Below are positions 37,252 to 45,498 of a stretch of 64,000 bases of DNA, piece after piece. The DNA is from Desulfospira joergensenii DSM 10085. GTDB lineage: Bacteria > Desulfobacterota > Desulfobacteria > Desulfobacterales > Desulfobacteraceae. The stretch is taken from assembly GCF_000420085.1 (NCBI RefSeq), contig NZ_ATUG01000001.1, positions 992,001 to 1,056,000 of the forward strand. Reading direction: 5' to 3'. A program made the position numbers and the translations under genes. The first letter of the stretch is position 1; each line of letters starts with the position of its first letter. The notes under the pieces were generated by a model. That model made no database searches. It had not been told where the DNA came from and worked only from the letters and a program-made list of their open reading frames with translations.

Positions 37252-38628
37252 ATGGATCCGTACAAGCCGAACATGAGCTATCAAAAATTCGAACACATAG
37301 CGGCCGGACAGTTCAGAGCTGACACCAATTCATCCCACATTTTCCAGGCCTTTCTGGGGACCTGTCTCGGTGTGACCCTGTTTGACCATACCACCCGGAC
37401 CGGAGGGCTGATTCATATTCTTCTGCCCGAACCTCCGGGGATGGGCCAGGGAAAGTTCCCTGAGAAATATGCGTCCACCGGGATTCCCCTTTTAATTGAG
37501 CAGTTGAAAAACCTCGGCTGCCGGACGGAAAATTTGAGGGCGACCCTGGCCGGCGGGGGGCTTGTGGGGCCGGTCAACCGGCAGGATATGGGCCTGGACA
37601 TCGGGGGAAGGTCAGCGGAAATTGCTGCAAACATTCTCAAAAATGAAGGCATCCATATTATCTGTTCCGAGACCGGAGGATTTTTCAACTGTACCCTTGA
37701 ACTGGACATGGCCACGGGGGAAGCAAGGATAAAGCCCCCCTGGGAAGAGGAATTCAAATCCGAAACCGAATGTGCAAGACCGACCATTGAAGATATCAAA
37801 TCCACGGTAAATACCCTCAAACCCATCCCCCAGACCGCCCTGAAGATCCTGAGGATGTTTCAGAATGACCGGTCCGGTATCGCAGACATCACCCGGGAAC
37901 TTTCCCAGGACCAGGTGTTGAGCGCCCAGACCTTGAAGATATGCAATTCCGCCCTGTTTGCGGGAACCATGTCCATTGAAACCCTTAAGGACGCAGTTAT
38001 CCTCCTGGGGGAAGAGCTTCTGGTCAAATCCGTAATCACCGCAGCCGTCAATTCCTATTACGGCCAGGTCATTTCATCGGGATATTCCCTGTGCAAGGGC
38101 GGGCTCTTTTTCCATGCGGTGAACGTCGCCTCAACCGCGGAAAAGCTTGCCGAGAAGAGCGGAAAGGTTCCGGGTAAGCACGCCTATACCGCAGGGCTCC
38201 TCCACGACATCGGCAAGGTGGTCCTGGATCAGTTTGTGGCGGATTCCGTGCCCCTGCTGTTCCGCAATCTGAGCCGGGAGGGGGAGAGCTTTTTAAGCTC
38301 GGAAAAAAAGCTTCTGGGCATCACCCATTGCGAGGCCGGTGCTCTTCTGGCCAAAAACTGGCAGTTTTCCCCGACATTGTACCAGACCATTGCCCACCAC
38401 CACCTTCCGGAAAAAGCCCCGGAAGAACATCGGGATATGGTCTCCCTGGTCTATCTGGCCGATCTGCTCATGGAGAGGTTTAACACCGGAGTTGACCTGG
38501 AAAAAATGCAGGTCGGCAGCATCGGCCCCGTTCTCGATCGCCTCGGGATCTCCATGTCCCAGGTCCCTGAAATCATAGATGGAATTCCCATCATCGGCAT
38601 GAACAACAACAACCCCTTTGGATTTTAG
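37252..38628 (+). CDS. CheD-HDOD fusion protein
   Basis: The protein has 458 residues. Residues 20-165 match the chemoreceptor glutamine deamidase CheD: FLGTCLGVTLFD with the nucleophile Cys, GGLIHILLPEP with the catalytic His, then KYASTGIPLLIEQL and GRSAEIAANILKNEGI. Residues 180-400 form an HDOD domain (IPQTALKILRMFQND, QTLKICNSALF, LLHDIGKVVLD). CheD normally deamidates chemoreceptors and works with CheC/CheY-P. HDOD domains occur in signalling proteins without known catalysis. No che genes are adjacent. The fusion could link receptor adaptation to a second regulatory output. Confidence 0.85.
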   Translation: MDPYKPNMSYQKFEHIAAGQFRADTNSSHIFQAFLGTCLGVTLFDHTTRTGGLIHILLPEPPGMGQGKFPEKYASTGIPLLIEQLKNLGCRTENLRATLAGGGLVGPVNRQDMGLDIGGRSAEIAANILKNEGIHIICSETGGFFNCTLELDMATGEARIKPPWEEEFKSETECARPTIEDIKSTVNTLKPIPQTALKILRMFQNDRSGIADITRELSQDQVLSAQTLKICNSALFAGTMSIETLKDAVILLGEELLVKSVITAAVNSYYGQVISSGYSLCKGGLFFHAVNVASTAEKLAEKSGKVPGKHAYTAGLLHDIGKVVLDQFVADSVPLLFRNLSREGESFLSSEKKLLGITHCEAGALLAKNWQFSPTLYQTIAHHHLPEKAPEEHRDMVSLVYLADLLMERFNTGVDLEKMQVGSIGPVLDRLGISMSQVPEIIDGIPIIGMNNNNPFGF

Positions 38629-38638
38629 AGGGCAAAAT

Positions 38639-40039
38639 ATGACAGACCCCCGTGACAGACTGAAACAGATCCCCGGCGTGGACCAGATCCTGGAAAAAAC
38701 CAGGGAGGATTCCCGGTTCTCAGAAATTCCCAGATCCATTGTCCTGGAATCCATCCGCAGGGCACTGGAAGATTTCCGAAGGGAACTATTGGAAGGCAAA
38801 GAGACCGATCTCTCGGACAGCGCCGTGCTTGACCGTGCCGGATTCATTGCCTGTGAAAAGATGAAACCCAGGCTGGTCCCGCTGATCAATGCCACAGGCG
38901 TGGTTCTTCATACCAACCTGGGCCGGGCCCTTCTCTGTGAGCCGGCCCTGGACAATATCCGGACCATTGCCCGAAGCTATTCCAACCTGGAGCTGAACGT
39001 CTCCACGGGCAAGAGGGGGATCCGTTACTCGGCTGTGGAAGAACTCCTCTGCGAACTCACCGGCGCGGAAAAAGCCATGGCCGTGAACAACAATGCCGGT
39101 GCCGTATTCCTGGCCCTGAACACCATGGCCCAGAACACGGAGGTGGTGGTGTCCAGGGGAGAACTGGTTGAAATCGGCGGATCCTTCAGGGTGCCCGACG
39201 TCATGACCAAGAGCGGATGCATCCTGAAGGAGGTGGGGACCACCAACCGGACCCATTTGCGGGATTATGCCAATGCCGTGACAGATGCCACGGGACTCTT
39301 TCTCAAGGTCCATACCTCCAACTACAAAATAGAGGGATTCACGGCCAGCGTAGGACTCAAAGAACTGGTTGAACTGGGCCGGGATAAAAATATCCCGGTC
39401 ATGGAAGACCTGGGATCAGGCACCCTGGTCGATTTCTCCAAGTACGGACTGCCCAGCGAACCCCTGGTTTCGGACCAGGTGGGGTCCGGGGCAGACATCG
39501 TCACCTTCAGCGGAGACAAGCTCCTGGGAGGCCCCCAGGCCGGTATTATTGCCGGGAAAGCAAAGTATATCGACCAGATCAAAGCCAACCCCCTGACCCG
39601 GGCCCTGAGAATAGACAAGCTCACCCTGGCCGCCCTGGAGGCCACACTCAGACTTTACCGGGATGAACCAGGGGCCATTCAGGCCATCCCCACCCTGAGG
39701 ATGCTGACCATGTCCTTTGAAGAGACCTGTAAACGGGCGGAAACACTTCTCAAACTCATCCGGGAAAAGACCGGCTCCCTGGCAGAGGCGGAAACAGCCG
39801 ACCTGGAATCCAGGCCCGGGGGAGGTTCTTTCCCTGAACTGAAACTGCCCACCCGGTGTGTGGCCATAAGACCCCTCACCCTGTCGGTGACCCGGCTGGA
39901 AAAGGGGATGCGCGCCTCTTCCCCCCCTGTCATCGCCAGGATAGAAGAGGACCGGTACATCCTGGATCCAAGGACCCTTCAGCCGGAACAGGAAAACAGC
40001 ATTGCCCAAACCCTTGAAAGCGTATTGAAAAAAAAATGA
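38639..40039 (+). CDS. selA: L-seryl-tRNA(Sec) selenium transferase
   Basis: The 466-residue PLP enzyme has the N-terminal SelA domain, INATGVVLHTNLGRA near residue 82, and the PLP-Lys motif SGDKLLGGPQAGI. ATG 38639 follows AGAGGG. It converts Ser-tRNA(Sec) to Sec-tRNA(Sec) using selenophosphate, so the organism should make selenoproteins. selB, selD and tRNA(Sec) were not found in the window, and no in-frame TGA readthrough was recognised here. The stop overlaps the next start (ATGA). Confidence 0.96.
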   Translation: MTDPRDRLKQIPGVDQILEKTREDSRFSEIPRSIVLESIRRALEDFRRELLEGKETDLSDSAVLDRAGFIACEKMKPRLVPLINATGVVLHTNLGRALLCEPALDNIRTIARSYSNLELNVSTGKRGIRYSAVEELLCELTGAEKAMAVNNNAGAVFLALNTMAQNTEVVVSRGELVEIGGSFRVPDVMTKSGCILKEVGTTNRTHLRDYANAVTDATGLFLKVHTSNYKIEGFTASVGLKELVELGRDKNIPVMEDLGSGTLVDFSKYGLPSEPLVSDQVGSGADIVTFSGDKLLGGPQAGIIAGKAKYIDQIKANPLTRALRIDKLTLAALEATLRLYRDEPGAIQAIPTLRMLTMSFEETCKRAETLLKLIREKTGSLAEAETADLESRPGGGSFPELKLPTRCVAIRPLTLSVTRLEKGMRASSPPVIARIEEDRYILDPRTLQPEQENSIAQTLESVLKKK

Positions 40040-41295
40040 CCCCAAAATTCTCCTCCAAGGAAATCCATTTTCTAAAGACCGATTCCGACGAAACCCTTGC
40101 CGGACCACCGGAAACCTATTACTCAGACCTGGTTCATGCCCGGACCGGCCAGATTCAAAACTTTGAACAGCGCCTGGAAAAGGCGAAGATCCCCGGGAAA
40201 AATTTTTTCTGCTCGGTTGTCCGGATCTCCGGGGATCTGACCCAGGAACGACTGGAAAAGGCCCGGGATGTGTTCGAGGCCTGTTTTGAGTCCCTGCTGG
40301 GCAAAAAATCAGGACAAACCAAGGCAAAGACCTCGGGGAACCGGGGTCTCTGGGAAAGCCTGGACGAGAGATCCTTTATCCTTGCCTTCTGGGATTATAC
40401 CCAGAAAAGAAAGGCTGAAAATCTCATCACTTCCCTGAAGGAAAAGATCTCATCCTCCCTTGAAACCCGGATTCTCATGGGCGCGGCCCTTTCCCCCTTC
40501 CATGACTTCAGCCGCAGTGAAACCATGGCCAATGCCCTTAAAGCCATTGATCATGCCGCCTTTTTCGGACCGGATCACCTGGTCTATTTTGACGCTGTTT
40601 CCCTGAACATCAGCGGAGACCGGCTGTACCAGCTCAAGATGTATGAGAAGGCGGTACAGGAATACCAGAAGGGCCTGGAACTGGAACCCAAAAACATCAA
40701 CCTGATAAACAGTCTGGGGGTCTGCTACGGGGTCACCGGAGACCTGGACCGGGCCATGGAAGAATTTGAAAAGGCCAGGGACCTTTCCCCGGGTGAGATC
40801 ATGGTCATCTATAATATGGGCCTGATTCACCAGATCCGGGAAAATGCCGACAAGGCCGTCATCTACATGAAAAAAGCCCATGCCCTGAATCCGGAAATTT
40901 TTGAGGTGGAACTCCTCCTGGGACAGCTTTTGCTGAAACAAAAGCAGCATGACAATGCCCGGACACACCTGGAAGCGGCCCTGGAACTTGATCCGGAATC
41001 CGGTCCGGCCACAAGGATGATGGGGGAACTCTTCCTGGAACTCAAGGATGCGGTCCGGGCAGGACAGGAATTCAATAAGGCGGTAAAGATCAATCCCTCG
41101 GACGGGGCCGCCCTGTCCGGATATGCCAAGGCCATGTACGACCAGGGGAAAAATCTGAAAATCGCCCTGACCTTTGCCAGAAAAAGCCTGGTCCTGGAAC
41201 CGGACAACCTGATCTTTAAAGCCCGCCTGGAAGAGATCACCCGGTCATGGGAAAAAGCGGAGCAGAACAGGGAACCCGGTATTAAATCGGCTTGA
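40036..41295 (+). CDS. TPR protein with degenerate GGDEF-like N-terminus
   Basis: The protein has 419 residues. Residues 200-395 hold about five tetratricopeptide repeats (for example KAVQEYQKGLELEPKNINL and AVIYMKKAHALNPEIF). The N-terminal 190 residues resemble a degenerate nucleotide-cyclase fold: LWESLDERSFILAFWD in place of the GGDEF core and ANALKAIDHAAFFGPDHLVYFD where cyclases have ADxALYxAK. The active-site residues are lost. It is translationally coupled to selA (ATGA overlap), a link worth noting, though a role in selenium metabolism is not shown. Confidence 0.78.
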   Translation: MTPKFSSKEIHFLKTDSDETLAGPPETYYSDLVHARTGQIQNFEQRLEKAKIPGKNFFCSVVRISGDLTQERLEKARDVFEACFESLLGKKSGQTKAKTSGNRGLWESLDERSFILAFWDYTQKRKAENLITSLKEKISSSLETRILMGAALSPFHDFSRSETMANALKAIDHAAFFGPDHLVYFDAVSLNISGDRLYQLKMYEKAVQEYQKGLELEPKNINLINSLGVCYGVTGDLDRAMEEFEKARDLSPGEIMVIYNMGLIHQIRENADKAVIYMKKAHALNPEIFEVELLLGQLLLKQKQHDNARTHLEAALELDPESGPATRMMGELFLELKDAVRAGQEFNKAVKINPSDGAALSGYAKAMYDQGKNLKIALTFARKSLVLEPDNLIFKARLEEITRSWEKAEQNREPGIKSA

Positions 41296-41324
41296 TCCAC
41301 AAATATTTGAGACAAAAAAATAGC

Positions 41325-41900
41325 ATGAATCCAATCATTGAAAGATCCGTGAAAGAAAGTATCCAGGCCAAACAGAACTTTTTTGAATCCCACGCCGGGA
41401 CTGTTGAGGCCTGTGCCAAGACCATGGCCGACCGGCTGTCCCGGGGAAGGAAGCTGCTGCTGTTCGGAAACGGGGGCAGTGCCGCAGACTGCCAGCACAT
41501 TGCCGCTGAATTCGTCAACCGCTTCCAGATGGAAAGGCGCCCCCTTCCGGCCCTGGCCCTGACCTGCGACACCTCGGTCATCACCAGCATCGGCAACGAT
41601 TACTCCTATGATGATATTTTCCTTAAACAGGTCCAGGCCCTGGGGAATAAGGAGGATATGGCCCTGGCCATCTCCACCAGCGGCAACTCCCCCAATGTGA
41701 TCAAGGCGGCAAAAGAGGCAAAGACCATGGGGCTTTTCATCATCGGATTCTCCGGTGCCAAGGGCAAATTAAGGGAAATCAGCGACATGGCATTCTGTGT
41801 GGATTCCCCGGTCACGGCCCGGATCCAGGAGGTTCATATTCTCCTGGCCCACATCCTCTGCGACCTCACGGAAAGGATGATCTTCCATGACCCGGCCTGA
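41325..41900 (+). CDS. gmhA: Sedoheptulose-7-phosphate isomerase (GmhA), SIS domain
   Basis: The 191-residue SIS-fold enzyme has FGNGGSAADCQHIAAEFVNR, LTCDTSVITSIGND, the phosphate-binding STSGNSPNVIKA, and the closing HILLAHILCDLTER, all GmhA signatures. It makes D-glycero-manno-heptose 7-phosphate for lipopolysaccharide. ATG 41325 gives the normal N-terminus; a TTG at 41292 overlapping the previous stop is possible. The next gene starts 14 bases before its end. Confidence 0.92.
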   Translation: MNPIIERSVKESIQAKQNFFESHAGTVEACAKTMADRLSRGRKLLLFGNGGSAADCQHIAAEFVNRFQMERRPLPALALTCDTSVITSIGNDYSYDDIFLKQVQALGNKEDMALAISTSGNSPNVIKAAKEAKTMGLFIIGFSGAKGKLREISDMAFCVDSPVTARIQEVHILLAHILCDLTERMIFHDPA

Positions 41901-42825
41901 ACTGGATTTTTCCCGTGTAAAAACCTATTCCGTCAAAGACAGGAAAAGCCTGGTCTCCAAGGATGATTTTACCCGGCCCTGGACAAAGGGGAATTCCCTG
42001 TCTTCATTTATCGAATCCCTGCCCGATATTCTGGCGGGCCGGGATATTAGGGAGGTGGTCTCAGCCGTGGTCGATGCGGCGAAAGCCAAGCGTCAGGTCT
42101 GTTTCGCCATGGGCGGCCATGTCATCAAGACCGGTATGAACCCGGTCATCATCGATCTGATGGAAAAAGAGATCCTGACCATGATCTCCATGAACGGATC
42201 CGGCATCATCCACGATCTGGAGGTGGCCATGACCGGCCGGACTTCGGAAGACGTGGCCCTTTCCATCAAAGACGGTTCTTTCGGCATGGCCCGGGAAACC
42301 TCGGCCTTTCTGAACCAGGCCATCCGGGACGCAAAAAAGAACTCCATAGGACTGGGCCGGGCCGTAGGCGAGATGATCCTGAAGGAGAACCTGGATTACA
42401 AAGACCTGAGCCTCAACGCAGCCGGCGCCCGTCTTGACATCCCCGTCACCGTCCATGTGGCCATGGGCACGGACATCATTCACATGCACCCGGACTTTGA
42501 CGCGGCAGCCTGCGGAAAGGCCTCCCACGATGATTTCAAGATCTTTGCCGCCGTAATCTCCCAATTGGAGAGCGGGGTGTTCATCAATGCGGGATCCGCC
42601 GTGATCATGCCCGAAGTCTTTCTCAAGGCCCTTACCCTGGTCCGGAACCTGGGCCATATTGTGGATGACTTCACCACGGTCAACCTGGACTTTATCCGCC
42701 AATACCGGCCCATGACCAACGTGGTCAACCGCCCCACCCTGGGAAAGGGCAAAGGCTATGCCCTGGTGGGCCACCATGAGATTCTCATTCCCCTGATCGC
42801 CGCCGGGATTATCGAAGCCCTCTGA
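41887..42825 (+). CDS. Deoxyhypusine-synthase-like protein of unknown function
   Basis: The 312-residue protein contains VCFAMGGHVIKTGMNPVIIDLME and NGSGIIHDLEVAMTGRTSED, which recall the NAD-binding core of the deoxyhypusine synthase superfamily. GTDIIHMHPDFDAAA may hold metal or substrate ligands. The eukaryotic-type active-site lysine region is not evident. It overlaps gmhA by 14 bases, suggesting a joint role in heptose or surface sugar metabolism. The family assignment is moderate and the reaction unknown. Confidence 0.65.
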   Translation: MTRPELDFSRVKTYSVKDRKSLVSKDDFTRPWTKGNSLSSFIESLPDILAGRDIREVVSAVVDAAKAKRQVCFAMGGHVIKTGMNPVIIDLMEKEILTMISMNGSGIIHDLEVAMTGRTSEDVALSIKDGSFGMARETSAFLNQAIRDAKKNSIGLGRAVGEMILKENLDYKDLSLNAAGARLDIPVTVHVAMGTDIIHMHPDFDAAACGKASHDDFKIFAAVISQLESGVFINAGSAVIMPEVFLKALTLVRNLGHIVDDFTTVNLDFIRQYRPMTNVVNRPTLGKGKGYALVGHHEILIPLIAAGIIEAL

Positions 42826-42873
42826 CCCGGATTTCAGACCGGAGGGTTCTCTGCCGGGACAAATCATGCCCGG

Positions 42874-42907
42874 CTGCTGAATAAAGCCTCAAACATTTAT
42901 TCAGCAG
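42874..42907 (+). other. Perfect 12-bp stem-loop after the selA-gmhA operon
   Basis: CTGCTGAATAAA at 42874-42885 and its exact complement at 42896-42907 enclose a 10-base loop. Only TTTG follows, so it is a poor intrinsic terminator, but it may end the transcript or block exonucleases. Confidence 0.6.
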
Positions 42908-42975
42908 TTTGAAGGATACGGATTCGGCCTCTGCCGGGTGCCCCCCCCCTGCGAAGACATCATCTCCGTTAAAAA

Positions 42976-43024
42976 GGCCAGGCTGACTCTGGAAAGGGGA
43001 GAGCTGCCCCCTCCGCCCCTGGCC
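42976..43024 (+). other. GC-rich nested stem-loop
   Basis: GGCCAGG at 42976-42982 pairs exactly with CCTGGCC at 43018-43024, and an inner GGGG/CCCC pair lies between. Together with the 12-bp hairpin this makes the 42826-43073 gap rich in secondary structure and without genes. Confidence 0.5.
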
Positions 43025-43073
43025 TGATGCCGGTATCGGGCATGGCCCAAGTAGTTGAAAAAGAAGTATGGAA

Positions 43074-43262
43074 GACCGGCCGGGGTGGAGCGGGGCTACG
43101 CAGGGTTAACGATTCTGACAGCCTCTAACATTCCATTCCGCGGAAGGGCGAAACTCGCTCCGCTCAGACAGCCGGCCCTTGCTGCGCTCCACTCCATGAA
43201 AAGGCTTAAGCAGAATCAAACCCGATGTCTCCGCCCCGCCCCACCCCGGCCTCCCAGCGAGA
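43074..43262 (+). repeat. Imperfect inverted repeat, copy A
   Basis: Aligned by eye to the reverse complement of 44420-44617. Shared blocks include GACCGGCCGG/GTCCGGCCGG, CGCAGGGTT, ACAGCCTCTAACAT, TTCCGC, AAACTCGC, CGCTCCAC, CCATGAA and CCCGATG. It flanks the AT-rich toxin-antitoxin island on the left. Its minus-strand translation contains LSERSEFR, a string often seen in spurious ORFs from intergenic repeats, so it is treated as a repeat and not a gene. Confidence 0.8.
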
Positions 43263-43349
43263 TTGAAAATCATGTCACATTCAGATTGTTCCATATCTTA
43301 TCCTGAAAAAACTATAGTTATTTATATATATAACTTTGCAGTTGCATTT
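43263..43349. other. AT-rich junction between repeat A and IS remnant
   Basis: Short AT-rich sequence including tttatatatataa; it marks the abrupt composition change into the island. No gene is seen. Confidence 0.4.
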
Positions 43350-43538
43350 CTATACTGGGAATGGTTTGCTGTTTATTAAGCCAGTTTCACCTTTTTCAGC
43401 ATAATTGTTTTTCCACTCGTAGAAAGTTGTTCTTGCTATTCCAAAATAGCGACAGGTTTTTGAAACGTTACCGGAATCTTTTGCGTGGTTCAGGACTTTA
43501 AGTTTTCGATTGATGTCTCTTTGTGCTTGCTGATCCAT
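43350..43538 (-). pseudogene. IS481-type transposase N-terminal remnant (HTH only)
   Basis: The 62-residue frame matches the N-terminal helix-turn-helix of IS481-like transposases: VSKTCRYFGIARTTFYEWK, then YAEKGETGLINSKPFP. It stops right where the linker and the DDE catalytic core should begin, and no core is present in any frame downstream. It is therefore a truncated remnant or a domesticated small HTH protein. Confidence 0.75.
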
Positions 43539-43624
43539 CTTTGGGCCTCCTTTTTTCTAACAGTTAAGATTTATTAGCAAAACTGTTAGGCGAAGTCCAA
43601 AGATTCATACCCTCATGGATTCAC

Positions 43625-43900
43625 CTAATACACCCCATCGTGATGCCCAACATTCACCAAAATGATTTCTTTGTTCACAAAAATAAACTCAAGGGTAATT
43701 CTATATGAGACATTAATGGAAACCGAATGTAACTCTTTCAATTTTCCTTTCAATGGATGAAGCCTCAATGAGGGATGAGTTGGATCAATTTCTAATAGTT
43801 TCAGTGTTTTTTCATATTGAGATATTAAATCAGGGTGCTTTTTGACAAATTTGGAAGCCCTTTTAATATAACTATCTGTATAGATGAGGGTATAAGTCAT
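43625..43900 (-). CDS. RelE/YafQ-type toxin
   Basis: The 91-residue protein has the RelE/ParE fold pattern: YTLIYTDSYIKRASKF at the start, LRLHPLKGKLKELHSVSI, SYRITLEFIF and the closing LVNVGHHDGVY. RelE toxins cut mRNA on the ribosome. The start overlaps the antitoxin stop by four bases (ATGA), the usual antitoxin-first order. It is AT-rich compared with the flanking genome. Confidence 0.9.
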   Translation of the reverse strand: MTYTLIYTDSYIKRASKFVKKHPDLISQYEKTLKLLEIDPTHPSLRLHPLKGKLKELHSVSINVSYRITLEFIFVNKEIILVNVGHHDGVY

Positions 43901-44148
43901 TTTGTAATTCTTTTGATATGAGCTTCAACATCTTCTGTTCTATAGTTTCCAGATTCGTAATCAGTTTTTGCCTGGTGCAGTGCAGTATCGAGTTCACATT
44001 CCCGTAGATAATTATAATGCTTCATATCCATTACAACAAATTTCTCTTTACCACGAACTGTAATAACCAGCTCCTGATTCTCCAAAAGGTTGTTTTGAAT
44101 CACAGAAACTCCCTTTGTCTTTAGTTGATTGGCTGTGATAGTATTCAT
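43897..44148 (-). CDS. Phd/YefM-type antitoxin
   Basis: The 83-residue protein shows the Phd/YefM N-terminal DNA-binding pattern: TITANQLKTKGVSVIQ, VITVRGKEKFVVMDMKHYNYL. An acidic C-terminal tail would wrap the toxin. It should repress its own promoter in the AT-rich 44150-44260 region, where near-palindromic tatagtattatatataatac is visible. Confidence 0.9.
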   Translation of the reverse strand: MNTITANQLKTKGVSVIQNNLLENQELVITVRGKEKFVVMDMKHYNYLRECELDTALHQAKTDYESGNYRTEDVEAHIKRITK

Positions 44149-44419
44149 GACAAACTCCTATATTCATTCTAAAATAATTGTTCATAGTATTATATATAAT
44201 ACTTTTTATAGTATGTATCAAGTCGAAATCTCGGACAACAAAAGATACAATTATTTAAAATAACAAAAATGCTGACGGGTAAACCGCAGTTTCTCGCTTC
44301 TCTCCGGTTTTCTGACAAGTGAATTTCAGGGCCAGATCTTGGATTCTAAGTTTTCAATGGATTTGTCTGAATTGAACAGTATTATCCTAACCTTGATTTT
44401 CCGGATTTTGAAATATAAC
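44149..44419. other. AT-rich toxin-antitoxin promoter region
   Basis: Gene-free. It contains AT-rich palindromic sequence near 44186-44215 suitable as the operator of the toxin-antitoxin operon, then mixed sequence up to repeat copy B. Confidence 0.45.
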
Positions 44420-44617
44420 TGCCCCTCGGACTCTCCTGGAGGCCGAGGTGGGGTGCAGGCGGAGCCATCGGGTTCGATTGCGTAGAGACTCTTCATGGCG
44501 TGGAGCGAAAAAGAAGAATTGTTTGAGCGAATGCGAGTTTTCTTCTTTTGCGGAAGGGTATGTTAGAGGCTGTAGGAATCGGGAACCCTGCGGAGCTGCA
44601 CCCTGCGCCGGCCGGAC
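44420..44617 (-). repeat. Imperfect inverted repeat, copy B
   Basis: Reverse-complement partner of 43074-43262, about 70 percent similar by eye across its length with small indels. It closes the island on the right. Its plus-strand frame reads LSECEFSSFAEGYVRGCRNR, the counterpart of copy A's LSERSEFRPSAEWNVRGCQNR, which shows the relation also at translated level although neither is likely to be a gene. Confidence 0.8.
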
Positions 44618-44805
44618 GTCGCTCCTCTGTCTTCCCTTTCCCCTTTTAAGCAGCCCGGAAAACTTTAAGGCAATTTTCAATGGCGCATTCAGCACGCAAG
44701 CGGGAAATCTCAGTGGTCTCTGTGGTGAAAAAAGGGAGCCGGCAGAGATCCGACTTTGAAAAGGCTATGGGTTCCGGCTCGGGCACTGCCTTGTGAAGCC
44801 GGACG

Positions 44806-45498
44806 TCACCTGAACGGAATGGAGTCAGGAAAAGTAATGATCCGGGTGCACATCCGCGTGGTGCAGTCCCGGTCATGGGAAATAAAGAGCAACGCCATAC
44901 CCAGTTTTTTCCGGATGGATGTCAGATGTTCCATGATATCCACCTGTAAAGGCAGATCCAGGCCGGAAAGGGCTTCATCACAGATCAGCAGATCCGGCGA
45001 GACTGAAAGGGCTCTTGCAATGGCCGCCCGCTGGCATTGTCCGCCGGAAAGCATGCCCGGGCGGCAGCTTCCCAGGGCAGGATCAAGCCCCATGGCCTGC
45101 ATCAGCTCATCTGCCCGGTTCTGCCGGTCCCGAACCGAATCAATACCAAAGGCAGCCATGGGTTCGATGATGGATGTGCGAACCGGCAGAAAGGGGTTCA
45201 GATACACAAAAGGATCCTGCCAGACCATCTGAACCCTGCGGTAAAACAGCCGCCCGGGCCGCTTTTTTGAGTCGGAAACCAGCCGGTCTTTAAAAAAGAC
45301 CTGTCCGGAATCAGGCGGCTCAACCCCCAGAATAATTTTTGCAATGGTGCTTTTCCCGCTGCCGCTGGGGCCTGAAAGACCCAGGGCTTCCCCAGGGCGG
45401 AGACCAAGGCAGAACCCGGACAGGACAGGTGCGGTTTTAGTCCTTTGGCCTGCATAGGTCTTGCTGACACGATCCATATAGAGAAGATAAGAGTTCAT
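44806..45498 (-). CDS. ABC importer ATPase, NikE/OppF-like
   Basis: The 230-residue protein has Walker A GPSGSGKSTIAK, Q-loop in MVWQDPFVYLNP, signature LSGGQCQRAAIARAL and Walker B LLICDEALSGLD. It lacks the C-terminal oligopeptide-specificity extension of OppF, as nickel-type NikE does. It is the last gene of the seven-gene import operon; its ATG overlaps the previous stop (ATGA). The substrate is not shown by the ATPase itself. Confidence 0.9.
   Translation of the reverse strand: MNSYLLYMDRVSKTYAGQRTKTAPVLSGFCLGLRPGEALGLSGPSGSGKSTIAKIILGVEPPDSGQVFFKDRLVSDSKKRPGRLFYRRVQMVWQDPFVYLNPFLPVRTSIIEPMAAFGIDSVRDRQNRADELMQAMGLDPALGSCRPGMLSGGQCQRAAIARALSVSPDLLICDEALSGLDLPLQVDIMEHLTSIRKKLGMALLFISHDRDCTTRMCTRIITFPDSIPFR

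Noticed and set aside
43106..43294. Small ORF with LSERSEFR on the minus strand, and its counterpart near 44448-44600
   Set aside because: These are translations of the inverted repeat; no ribosome site, and such strings are common false ORFs from intergenic repeats.
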